Below, piece by piece: positions 1 to 6,255 of a stretch of DNA of 17,233 nt. The notes under the pieces were generated by a model, which saw only the letters and a program-made list of their open reading frames with translations, did no database searches and was not told the DNA's origin. The position numbers were made by a program, and so were the translations under genes. Source of the stretch: 2011-GWA2-47-8b sp964361325 (lineage in GTDB: Bacteria; Patescibacteriota; Minisyncoccia; UBA6257; WO2-44-18); contig CAYHZT010000013.1 of assembly GCA_964361325.1 (NCBI GenBank), positions 1-17,233 of the forward strand. The letters are read 5' to 3'. The stretch's first letter is position 1, and each line of letters begins with the position of its first letter.

Positions 1-1009
1 CATTGCTTTGCATCATTCGGAATATGAATCCGAAAAACGCCACTACGCGCACATCGACGCTCCGGGCCACGCCGATTACATTAAGAATATGATTACCGGT
101 GCCGCTCAAATGGACGGTGCGGTTTTGGTAGTCTCCGCCGCTGACGGCCCGATGCCTCAAACCAGAGAGCATATTTTACTTGCTCGTCAGGTGGGCGTTC
201 CGGCGCTTGTCGTTTTCTTAAATAAAGTTGATATGGTAGACGATCCGGAATTGATTGATCTGGTGGAATCCGAAGTTCGCGAACTTCTGAAAAAATATGA
301 ATTTCCGGGCGACACCACTCCGATTATTCGCGGTTCTGCCTTAAAAGCATTGGAGGCCAAATCTCTTGAAGATCCGGCCGTTAAGCCGATTTTGGATTTA
401 GTAAAAGCTTTGGATGAATTTATTCCTGACCCGGCCAGAGATGTCAGCAAACCGTTTTTGATGCCGATCGAAGACATTTTTTCCATTGAAGGCCGTGGCA
501 CTGTTGTTACGGGACGTATCGAGAGGGGAAAGGTAAAAATCAACGAAGAAATAGACGTCATTGGTTTAAAACCTACTCAAAAAACAGTCGTAACCGGTAT
601 TGAAATGTTCAATAAATTATTGGATGACGGCCAGGCCGGTGATAACGTCGGTATTCTGCTTCGCGGTTTAAAAAAAGAAAACGTGGAGCGCGGACAGGTG
701 CTTGCCAAGCCGGGTAGCGTCAATCCGCATACCGAGTTTGATACCGAAGTGTACATCTTAAGTAAGGTAGAAGGTGGCCGACACACCCCGTTCTTTAAGG
801 GTTACAAACCGCAATTTTATATCCGCACAACCGACGTTACCGGTGAAGTGACTTTACCCGCGGGTATGGAAATGGTTATGCCTGGCGACACTATCAATTT
901 TTCCGTTAAGCTCATTGCTCCAGTTGCCCTGGAAGAGAAACAGCGCTTCGCTATTCGCGAAGGCGGTAAAACCGTGGGCGCCGGCGTAGTGACTAAGATC
1001 ATTAAATAA
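1..1009 (+). CDS. tuf: Elongation factor Tu (5'-truncated by window start)
   Basis: GTPase that delivers aminoacyl-tRNA to the ribosomal A site in the cytoplasm. The reading frame is open to the first bases of the window (frame from base 2), so the N-terminus with the P-loop (G1) lies outside; the TTG at base 8 is internal. Visible are the G3 motif as HIDAPGHADY (Ala where E. coli has Cys), G4 as NKVD, a G5-like GSALKALE, then beta-barrel domains 2 and 3 (GRGTVVTGRIERG, FKGYKPQFYIRTTDVTG, IREGGKTVGAGVVTKI) running to a normal C-terminus. It is followed after 3 nt by rpsJ, the usual str/S10 junction. Identity is certain from the domain sequence. Confidence 0.98.
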   Translation, partial: IALHHSEYESEKRHYAHIDAPGHADYIKNMITGAAQMDGAVLVVSAADGPMPQTREHILLARQVGVPALVVFLNKVDMVDDPELIDLVESEVRELLKKYEFPGDTTPIIRGSALKALEAKSLEDPAVKPILDLVKALDEFIPDPARDVSKPFLMPIEDIFSIEGRGTVVTGRIERGKVKINEEIDVIGLKPTQKTVVTGIEMFNKLLDDGQAGDNVGILLRGLKKENVERGQVLAKPGSVNPHTEFDTEVYILSKVEGGRHTPFFKGYKPQFYIRTTDVTGEVTLPAGMEMVMPGDTINFSVKLIAPVALEEKQRFAIREGGKTVGAGVVTKIIK

Positions 1010-1012
1010 GTA

Positions 1013-1342
1013 ATGCCTAAAACCAAGGAAGTAGAGCATGAAAAATTGCGGTTGCGAATTAAAGCTTATGACAATAAGCTGATAGATAATTCTGCCCGTC
1101 AAATTGTGGATACCGCTAAGCGGCATGACGCCCAAGTGGTTGGCCCCATTCCTCTACCCACCGAGATTAAAAAATATACCGTGAATCGTTCCACGTTTAT
1201 AGACAAAGACTCTCGGGAACAGTTCGAGTTGCGCATCCATAAACGATTAATAGACATTTTAAATCCCAGCCAGTCTATTATTGAATCGCTTTCTCAATTA
1301 AACCTTCCTTCGGGGGTGGACATCGAGATTAAGATGGTGTAA
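1013..1342 (+). CDS. rpsJ: 30S ribosomal protein uS10
   Basis: Small-subunit head protein of 109 aa, normal length (about 102) with a short charged N-terminal addition. The core reads KLRLRIKAYDNKLIDNSARQ, then VGPIPLPTEIKKYTVNRS and FELRIHKRLIDI, the signature segments of S10. It starts 3 nt after tuf stops, with no Shine-Dalgarno (GTAATG context), so it is probably co-transcribed with tuf. It is separated from rplC by 63 nt that contain a terminator-like hairpin, which makes it the possible last gene of the tuf transcript rather than the first gene of the S10 operon. Confidence 0.97.
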   Translation: MPKTKEVEHEKLRLRIKAYDNKLIDNSARQIVDTAKRHDAQVVGPIPLPTEIKKYTVNRSTFIDKDSREQFELRIHKRLIDILNPSQSIIESLSQLNLPSGVDIEIKMV

Positions 1343-1365
1343 CATTGTCTGGCTAGTGTTCGCAT

Positions 1366-1399
1366 AAAAAATGACTGCGATTCAGCAGTTATTTTTTTT
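1366..1399 (+). terminator. Intrinsic terminator or attenuator between rpsJ and rplC
   Basis: Inverted repeat 1366-1378 (AAAAAATGACTGC) with 1385-1397 (GCAGTTATTTTTT): 13 pairs including one G-U, 6-nt loop GATTCA, followed by a run of eight T (1392-1399) that is partly in the stem. This is the form of a rho-independent terminator, although the GC part is only about five pairs and the rest is A-T. It stands 24 nt after rpsJ and ends 6 nt before the rplC ATG, so it could equally be an attenuator that sets how much transcription passes into the ribosomal operon. No clear promoter is visible between it and rplC. Confidence 0.7.
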
Positions 1400-1405
1400 A
1401 AAACT

Positions 1406-1825
1406 ATGATTAAATTGATTGGTAAAAAATTAAAAATGGACCATTTGTTCAAGGATGATAAAGCTTTTCCGGTAACGCCGATTAAAATGGAAGACGGCGA
1501 CTTAAACCTTTTCAAAGCCGGCGATTTAGTTAAGGTCAGCGGAATTACAAAAGGAAAAGGATTTCAGGGCGTTGTGAAGCGCCATGGTTTTCACGGCGGT
1601 CCGGCTACGCACGGTCAAAAAAATCGCCAGCGTGGTCCCGGTTCCATCGGCAATACCACTCCTCAGCGCGTTATTCCTGGCAGGAGAATGGCCGGTCATA
1701 TGGGCGTGGATCGCGTGACTATAAAAAATCTTATGATAGTGGACATTAATGCCGACAGCAGAATTTTATTTTTAAACGGTGCCGTTCCCGGAAATCGCGG
1801 CGGTAGGATTGAAGTATCCAAATGA
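1406..1825 (+). CDS. rplC: 50S ribosomal protein uL3, internally shortened
   Basis: Early-assembly 23S rRNA-binding protein of the large subunit. It begins MIKLIGKKLKMDHLF, matching the usual start (E. coli MIGLVGKKVGMTRIF), and keeps the rRNA-penetrating loop (SGITKGKGFQGVVKRHGFHGG, GPGSIGNTTPQRV, GRRMAGHMG) and the C-terminal strand (LFLNGAVPGNRGG). It is only 139 aa against about 205-210. Aligned by eye to E. coli L3, residues of roughly 33-98 are absent: after PIKMEDGD the sequence jumps to LFKAGDLVKVSG. The glutamine methylated by PrmB in E. coli is replaced (GSIGNTTP). The frame is continuous with no frameshift sign. It overlaps rplD by ATGA. Identity is secure; whether the deletion is biological or an assembly error cannot be told here. 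Confidence 0.93.
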   Translation: MIKLIGKKLKMDHLFKDDKAFPVTPIKMEDGDLNLFKAGDLVKVSGITKGKGFQGVVKRHGFHGGPATHGQKNRQRGPGSIGNTTPQRVIPGRRMAGHMGVDRVTIKNLMIVDINADSRILFLNGAVPGNRGGRIEVSK

Positions 1826-2424
1826 AAACCCAAATCTACAATTTAAAAGGAGAAAAAGTAGGGGATATCGAACTTTCCGACAAAATTTTTGCGCGTGATT
1901 GGAATCCGGATTTGGTTCACCAAGTCATGCTTGCGCAAGCGGCTAACCGGCGTCACCCCTGGGCGCATACTAAAAACCGAGGCGATGTCAGGGGCGGCGG
2001 CGCAAAACCCTGGAAGCAAAAACACACCGGCCGCGCCAGGCACGGTTCAATCAGGTCTCCGCTTTGGAAAGGCGGTGGCGTTACTCACGGTCCGTTAAAA
2101 GATCGCGACTATACTCAAAAAATCAATAAAAAAATGCTGCGCGTCGCCGTATTTTCAATTCTTTCCAAGAAACTTGCGGACGGCGGGCTTAAAATTATTG
2201 ATTCGCTTAAGTTGGAAACGCCCAAAACGAAAGTGCTTTTTTCGGCGATTAAAATCTTTCTTCCCGCTCTGCTGGTTGCCGCGACAGACAATAAAATAAT
2301 CAGCCGCGCCGCTCGCAATATTCCGCGAGCCAAGAGCCTTCACGGCGCTTCTTTAAACGTTGAAGACCTTCTGAAATACAAAAATATTTTGATTGATAAA
2401 CAAGCGGTGGCAGAAATCAAATAA
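1822..2424 (+). CDS. rplD: 50S ribosomal protein uL4
   Basis: Large-subunit protein whose loop lines the peptide exit tunnel; in E. coli it also represses its own operon. At 200 aa it has family length. The tunnel loop is clear at about residues 43-95: RRHPWAHTKNRGDVRGGGAK, PWKQKHTGRARHGSIRSPLW, KGGGVTHGP. The C-terminal Rossmann-like part (LLVAATDNKIISRAARNI, LNVEDLLKYKNILI) is complete. Its start overlaps the rplC stop (ATGA), so the two are translationally coupled. There is no evident Shine-Dalgarno. Confidence 0.97.
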   Translation: MKTQIYNLKGEKVGDIELSDKIFARDWNPDLVHQVMLAQAANRRHPWAHTKNRGDVRGGGAKPWKQKHTGRARHGSIRSPLWKGGGVTHGPLKDRDYTQKINKKMLRVAVFSILSKKLADGGLKIIDSLKLETPKTKVLFSAIKIFLPALLVAATDNKIISRAARNIPRAKSLHGASLNVEDLLKYKNILIDKQAVAEIK

Positions 2425-2439
2425 TTTTAAAAAACTAAA

Positions 2440-2718
2440 ATGAACAAGTTTGTAATTACACAGCCGTTGATCAGCGAGAAAGCAACTCGATTAAGTACGT
2501 TGGGTAAATATGTTTTTTTGGTTGATAAAAAAGCCGCCGCGCCGGAAATTAAAAAAGCCTTGGAAGCTATTTATAAAGTTAATATTACGGATATTAATGT
2601 AATCAATATTCCGCCCCGGCCTCGCCGAACCGGTCGTTACGTCAGCGAACGTCCGAGTTATCGAAAGGCAATAGTCACTTTAAAGAAGGGCGAAAAACTG
2701 GATATTATGCCGCACTAA
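2440..2718 (+). CDS. rplW: 50S ribosomal protein uL23
   Basis: Large-subunit protein at the exit of the peptide tunnel, the docking point for trigger factor and SRP. It is 92 aa, normal length. It shows the family start (ITQPLISEKATRLS), the KYVFLVDKKAAAPEIKKALE segment and the conserved INIPPRPRRTGRY loop followed by the C-terminal strand (RKAIVTLKKGEKLDI). It lies 15 nt after rplD in an A-rich spacer without a Shine-Dalgarno. Confidence 0.96.
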   Translation: MNKFVITQPLISEKATRLSTLGKYVFLVDKKAAAPEIKKALEAIYKVNITDINVINIPPRPRRTGRYVSERPSYRKAIVTLKKGEKLDIMPH

Positions 2719-2727
2719 TAAACGAAA

Positions 2728-3570
2728 ATGAATACTATTAAACAATACAAACCAACCAGTCCGTCAAGAAGGCAAATGAGCGGCATTAATTATGCCAAGA
2801 TTTTGACTACAAATAGACCCCATAAGGCTTTAACTTCAAAGATACACTCAAATTCCGGTCGCAATAATCGCGGCGTAATTACCGTGCGTCATCAGGGGAG
2901 CGGCAACAAAAAGAGTTATCGGATGGTGGATTTTATTCAAAAGAAGACCAACGTTCCGGCTCGCGTGGAAACGATTGAGTATGACCCGTATCGTTCCGCT
3001 TTTATTTCTTTGATTTGTTATAAGGATGGCGAGCGTCGCTATATTTTAACACCCAAAGATATGAAAGTGGGGGATGAAATCGTAGTTGCGGAACAAGCGC
3101 CGCTCAAGCCCGGCAATCGTTTGAAGATTAAAAATATCCCGATAGGTTCTTTTATCCACAATGTCGAGCTTCGTTCCGGCGGCGGAGGTCGTTTAGCGCG
3201 TTCCGCTGGCTCTTACGCCGAGATTTTGGCTCACGAAGCCGGCCTGACCGATCTTCGTATGGCTTCCAAAGAGGTGCGGAGAGTGTCTTCCGAAGCCTGG
3301 GCTTCTATTGGACAAGTTTCAAATCCCGACTATAATCTGGTGAACATCGGAAAGGCGGGCCGATCCCGTTGGTTGGGTATTCGTCCGACCGTTCGAGGTT
3401 CCGCGATGAATCCGGTAGATCACCCATATGGAGGCGGTGAAGGCGCTCAGCCGCGAGGCACAAAACGTCCCAAGACTATGTGGGGTAAAGTAACCGGCGG
3501 CCATAAGACTCGCCATGCGAAAAAGTGGTCAAGCGTTTTTATTATCAAACGTCGTCCAAAAATCAGATAA
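2728..3570 (+). CDS. rplB: 50S ribosomal protein uL2
   Basis: Primary 23S rRNA-binding protein near the peptidyl-transferase centre; 280 aa, full length. Visible are the N-terminal KPTSPSRRQM, the OB-fold/SH3 core (YDPYRSAFISLICYKDGERR, LKPGNRLKIKNIPIGSFIHN, GGGRLARSAGSYAEI) and the C-terminal NPVDHPYGGGEG. The histidine corresponding to E. coli His229 is kept (residue 232), but the second histidine of the usual HPHGGG is tyrosine (residue 234). It sits 9 nt after rplW and 1 nt before rpsS. No Shine-Dalgarno. Confidence 0.98.
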   Translation: MNTIKQYKPTSPSRRQMSGINYAKILTTNRPHKALTSKIHSNSGRNNRGVITVRHQGSGNKKSYRMVDFIQKKTNVPARVETIEYDPYRSAFISLICYKDGERRYILTPKDMKVGDEIVVAEQAPLKPGNRLKIKNIPIGSFIHNVELRSGGGGRLARSAGSYAEILAHEAGLTDLRMASKEVRRVSSEAWASIGQVSNPDYNLVNIGKAGRSRWLGIRPTVRGSAMNPVDHPYGGGEGAQPRGTKRPKTMWGKVTGGHKTRHAKKWSSVFIIKRRPKIR

Positions 3571-3571
3571 C

Positions 3572-3913
3572 ATGAGTAGAAGTTCAAAAAAAGGCCCATA
3601 CGTATATGAAAAGCTTCTTAAAAAGGTGGCTAAGTTAAAGGTGGGCGATCGGACCGTGATAAAAACTTGGGCGCGCGATTCGTCTATCGCTCCGGAAATG
3701 GTTGGTTATGTTTTCGGCATTCACAACGGGAAAATTTTTGTGGAGGTTTTAATTAAAGAAGAAATGGTCGGCCATCGATTGGGAGAATTTTCGCTGACGC
3801 GTAAATTTGTAAAGCATGGCGGTAAAATGCAACGGGAATTGGAAGCGGCTCAACAAGTAGCCGAAACTCAAAAATCGCAAGCGGCAAAAACTTCAACGGA
3901 AACTAAAAAATAG
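3572..3913 (+). CDS. rpsS: 30S ribosomal protein uS19
   Basis: Head protein of the small subunit contacting the A-site finger region. The start at 3572 (MSRSSKKGPYVYEKLLKK) fits the family start; an upstream in-frame ATG at 3515 lies inside rplB and is rejected. Core motifs are KTWARDSSIAPEMVGYVFGI, HNGKIFVEV and MVGHRLGEFSLTRKFVKHGG. The protein is 113 aa against about 92: from residue about 88 it carries a tail rich in Gln, Ala, Lys and Thr (ELEAAQQVAETQKSQAAKTS) that looks disordered. It starts 1 nt after the rplB stop. Confidence 0.96.
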   Translation: MSRSSKKGPYVYEKLLKKVAKLKVGDRTVIKTWARDSSIAPEMVGYVFGIHNGKIFVEVLIKEEMVGHRLGEFSLTRKFVKHGGKMQRELEAAQQVAETQKSQAAKTSTETKK

Positions 3914-3915
3914 CC

Positions 3916-4407
3916 ATGGCCAAACAGCAATCAGCACAACTTAATTATCTTAAAATCGCTCCTCGCAAGGTGCGCTTGATTGCCGACACTATCAGAGGCC
4001 TTTCGGTTAAAGAGGCCGAGGCCCAACTTTTGTTAAGAGTTCAACGCTCGGCCAAGCCGCTTTTGAAATTAGTCCGTTCCGCCGTGGCTAATGCTCGCAA
4101 CAATAAGTTAGACGCGGCCCGGCTTTTCATTGCCGCTATCAGGGTGGATCCAGGGCCTATGCTCAAGCGTATTTTGCCGCGCGCTCAAGGACGGGCAACC
4201 CCGATTCATAAAAAAATGAGTCACGTAACCGTAGTTCTTCAAGAAGCCAATAGCGCTTTCCAGGATCGTTTTGTCATAAATCCGCCGGTTAAAAAAACTA
4301 AAACCAAAAAAGAACGCGTTCATCCGAAAGCGGAAGAATCCAAGAAAGTAATTCCTAAAGAAAAGGGCGGACTCTTCCGGAGATTATTCCGGCGTCAGTC
4401 CGTATAG
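3916..4407 (+). CDS. rplV: 50S ribosomal protein uL22 with basic C-terminal extension
   Basis: Large-subunit protein whose beta-hairpin lines the exit tunnel. The core (residues 1 to about 110) contains LKIAPRKVRLIADTIRG, LLKLVRSAVANARNN and the tunnel hairpin (IRVDPGPMLKRILPRAQGRA, TPIHKKMSHVTVVL). It is 163 aa against about 110: residues from about 112 on form a lysine-rich extension (PPVKKTKTKKERVHPKAEE) ending in GGLFRRLFRRQSV, which could bind rRNA. It begins 2 nt after rpsS. Its stop is followed within 4-5 nt by the inserted palindromic element that separates it from rpsC. Confidence 0.95.
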   Translation: MAKQQSAQLNYLKIAPRKVRLIADTIRGLSVKEAEAQLLLRVQRSAKPLLKLVRSAVANARNNKLDAARLFIAAIRVDPGPMLKRILPRAQGRATPIHKKMSHVTVVLQEANSAFQDRFVINPPVKKTKTKKERVHPKAEESKKVIPKEKGGLFRRLFRRQSV

Positions 4408-4411
4408 CGAT

Positions 4412-4666
4412 TATGAATACAATATCTTCTACAATTGATAATAGAAATTTTGCTTCAATGCCACGACGCGAGGGCGTAGTAATAGACTCTATTACAAGCC
4501 CGAGCAACAAAGGCAGTGGGCAAAATTTCATTACCTGGACGGGAGGCGCGACCTTGGCTGATTTTGTTGTTGCGCTCGCTCAGAATAGAGTCTATTTCTT
4601 CGCTCGCGCGCCTAGAAATCAGACACAAGGTCGCGGCCTTCAATTGGGAAGGATGTTGTATTCATA
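4412..4666. mobile_element. MITE/REPIN-like palindromic element inserted between rplV and rpsC
   Basis: Terminal inverted repeats TGAATACAA (4414-4422) and TTGTATTCA (4656-4664) are each flanked by TA (4412-4413 and 4665-4666), as expected for a 2-bp TA target duplication. The TIR similarity continues imperfectly inward to CAATTGA (4432-4438) / TCAATTG. Inside are two tandem hairpins. The left is centred at 4487: GAAATTTTGC 4444-4453 pairs with GCAAAATTTC 4520-4529. The right is centred near 4590: CGCGACCTTG 4547-4556 with CAAGGTCGCG 4626-4635, then CTGATTT 4558-4564 with AAATCAG 4616-4622. Each hairpin has AATAGA(C/G)TCTATT at its apex, and these also pair with each other, so the whole element can fold as one long hairpin. 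Removing it plus one TA leaves a normal gap of about 15 nt. No transposase is present, so it would be non-autonomous. TA duplication is typical of IS630/mariner-derived MITEs such as Correia and ERIC. Confidence 0.72.
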
Positions 4667-4667
4667 A
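4413..4667 (+). CDS. Doubtful small ORF spanning the inserted element
   Basis: An open frame of 84 codons starts in the left terminal repeat (ATGAATACA, 4413) and stops in the right one (TTCATAA, TAA at 4665-4667), so it covers the palindromic element exactly. The predicted product (begins MNTISSTIDNRNFASMPRR, ends GLQLGRMLYS) resembles no family I know and has no membrane segment or cysteine motif. It lies in the direction of the operon and would be transcribed, and an automatic pipeline would probably call it hypothetical. The base pairing of the DNA explains the sequence better than a coding constraint does. Keeping the frame open may simply avoid polarity on rpsC. Confidence 0.22.
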   Translation: MNTISSTIDNRNFASMPRREGVVIDSITSPSNKGSGQNFITWTGGATLADFVVALAQNRVYFFARAPRNQTQGRGLQLGRMLYS

Positions 4668-4675
4668 TTGCCAAT

Positions 4676-5377
4676 ATGGGACAAAAAATTCGACCATTTT
4701 CATATCGTCTGGGCATTGTTAATAACTGGATTTCTCGCTGGATACCCAAGACGAAAAATTTTAAAAACTTCTTAGAGGAAGATTGTTTGATCCGTAAAAT
4801 AGTCAATCAAAAAATCGCAATGGCTGGCATTGTTCGCATTGAAATAGAACGAAGCGGCGATAATACCTTCCGAATTATAATTAAAGCCGCCCGTCCGGGT
4901 CTGGTAATTGGCCGTGGCGGTAAAGGCATTGAAGATTTAACTAAAGCGATTGATACGGAGCTAAAAAAGCTTTTCCTCAAACGCAAGCAAGTCGCTAAAT
5001 TTGCCATTAGTCTAAACGTGGAAGAATTACGCCGCTCGGAAGTTTCGGCTCAATACACCGCCCAATCTCTGGCGTGGGATTTAGAAAAGCGTTTGCCGTT
5101 TCGTCGAACTATGAAGCGATATATTGAAAACGCGATGAGCAATCCGAAAGAAGTCCAGGGTATAAAAATTAAACTTTCCGGCCGCTTGGACGGTGGGGAA
5201 ATTGCCCGACGCGAATGGTTGGCAAAGGGCAAGCTGCCGTTGCAGACTCTGCGTGCCAATATTGATTACGGAGAAGCCACTGCTTTTAATACCTACGGAA
5301 CCGTGGGTATAAAGGTTTGGATTTATAAGGGCGAAGTTTTTGATAAAGACGCGACTATTAAGCGCGATAAGGCGTAA
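4676..5377 (+). CDS. rpsC: 30S ribosomal protein uS3
   Basis: Small-subunit protein at the mRNA entry tunnel, with helicase-like role there. 233 aa, family length. It begins MGQKIRPFSYRLGI, the standard N-terminus, so the inserted element upstream has not damaged it. The KH domain motif VIGRGGKG is at residues 77-84. The C-terminal domain shows LSGRLDGGEIARREWLAKGK, LPLQTLRANIDYGEA and TYGTVGIKVWIYKGE. The ATG is 9 nt after the right TA of the element, with no Shine-Dalgarno. Expression depends on read-through from rplV or on a promoter not visible here. Confidence 0.97.
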   Translation: MGQKIRPFSYRLGIVNNWISRWIPKTKNFKNFLEEDCLIRKIVNQKIAMAGIVRIEIERSGDNTFRIIIKAARPGLVIGRGGKGIEDLTKAIDTELKKLFLKRKQVAKFAISLNVEELRRSEVSAQYTAQSLAWDLEKRLPFRRTMKRYIENAMSNPKEVQGIKIKLSGRLDGGEIARREWLAKGKLPLQTLRANIDYGEATAFNTYGTVGIKVWIYKGEVFDKDATIKRDKA

Positions 5378-5387
5378 AAATAAATAT

Positions 5388-5798
5388 ATGTTGATGCCCA
5401 AAAAAGTAAAACATAGAAAATGGCAAAAGGGCCGATCTATCGATCGGAAAGTAGAAAGCCGGGGAACTCATCTTTCTTTCGGTTCTTTTGGCTTGAAAGC
5501 GGAAACCGCCGCTTGGGTTAATTCGCGCCAAATTGAAGCCGCTCGGCGCACCATCAGTAATTTTATCAAAAGAGAGGGTAAGGTTTGGATCAGGATTTTC
5601 CCCGACAAACCTATCACTAAACGTCCGCCGGAACTTACTATGGGAGGCGGTAAGGGAAGTGTGGATCATTATGTTTTCCCGGTGAAGCCGGGTAGGGTTT
5701 TATTTGAAATGGACGGCGTCGAACCAAAGGTTGCTAGAGAGGCCTTGCGTCTTGCCGGCCATAAATTGCCGCTTCGGACGCGGATAATTACCAAATAA
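5388..5798 (+). CDS. rplP: 50S ribosomal protein uL16
   Basis: Large-subunit protein near the A- and P-site tRNA, organising the central protuberance. The start at 5388 gives MLMPKKVKHRKWQKGRS, which aligns with the family start MLQPKRTKFRK; the frame is open upstream to 5340 inside rpsC but that part is rejected. 136 aa, normal length. Motifs: SFGSFGLKAETAAWVNSRQI, EAARRTISNFIKREGKVWIR, FPDKPITKRPPELTMGGGKG and the C-terminal EALRLAGHKLPLRTRII. It lies 10 nt after rpsC in an AT-rich spacer. Confidence 0.96.
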   Translation: MLMPKKVKHRKWQKGRSIDRKVESRGTHLSFGSFGLKAETAAWVNSRQIEAARRTISNFIKREGKVWIRIFPDKPITKRPPELTMGGGKGSVDHYVFPVKPGRVLFEMDGVEPKVAREALRLAGHKLPLRTRIITK

Positions 5799-5799
5799 T

Positions 5800-5991
5800 A
5801 TGAAGAAAAACGAACTCGAACAATTGAAAATCAAGCCAGTGGCGGAATTAAAACAAAATCTTGCGGAAAATCGCGACCGTTTATGGAACCTCAAAACAGA
5901 TTTAGCCGCCGGTAAGGTTAAAAATGTCAGAGAAATACAAAAGGTCAAAAAAACAATCGCGCGCATCCTAACTTTCATTCATGGAAAATAA
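5800..5991 (+). CDS. rpmC: 50S ribosomal protein uL29
   Basis: Small two-helix protein at the tunnel exit beside uL23. 63 aa, normal length. It shows the helical pattern LEQLKIKPVAELKQNLAENR, RDRLWNLKTDLAAGKVKNVR and EIQKVKKTIARILTFIHG, which matches L29, and the neighbouring order rplP-rpmC-rpsQ supports it. It starts 1 nt after rplP and overlaps the start of rpsQ by 11 nt. Confidence 0.93.
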   Translation: MKKNELEQLKIKPVAELKQNLAENRDRLWNLKTDLAAGKVKNVREIQKVKKTIARILTFIHGK

Positions 5992-6250
5992 AAAACCACA
6001 ATCTAAACCTGCCGTGCAGCGGAGACAGCTTCAGGGGGTAGTCGTATCCGACAAAATGCAGAAAACTGCCGTAGTGGCCGTCACGCATACAAGAAAACAT
6101 CCAAAATATCTAAAATATTTTAAAGTAACTAATCGGTTCAAAGCCCACGATGAAGACAAAACTTACAAGGTAGGGGATAAGGTTATTATTGAAGAAACTC
6201 GGCCGATTTCTAAAGATAAGCGTTGGAAGGTTATTGCCAAGATCGATTAA
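5981..6250 (+). CDS. rpsQ: 30S ribosomal protein uS17
   Basis: Small-subunit OB-fold protein that binds 16S rRNA early in assembly. 89 aa, normal length. Motifs: LQGVVVSDKMQKTAVVAVTH, KHPKYLKYFKVTNRFKAHDE, VGDKVIIEETRPISKDKRWK. Its ATG lies inside the last codons of rpmC (11-nt overlap), so translation is probably coupled. The first 13 residues form a short basic and glutamine-rich lead before the OB fold. Confidence 0.95.
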   Translation: MENKKPQSKPAVQRRQLQGVVVSDKMQKTAVVAVTHTRKHPKYLKYFKVTNRFKAHDEDKTYKVGDKVIIEETRPISKDKRWKVIAKID

Positions 6251-6255
6251 AAATT

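Noticed and set aside
8..10. TTG as start codon of tuf
   Set aside because: The sequence aligns to the middle of the EF-Tu GTPase domain, so the true start is outside the window.
3515..3571. Upstream ATG for rpsS
   Set aside because: It is inside the rplB coding sequence and adds residues not found in uS19; 3572 fits the family N-terminus.
4455..4643. 62-codon ORF on the minus strand inside the inserted element
   Set aside because: It lies in the palindrome, antisense to the ribosomal operon, without promoter or ribosome site; the symmetry of the DNA explains open frames on both strands.
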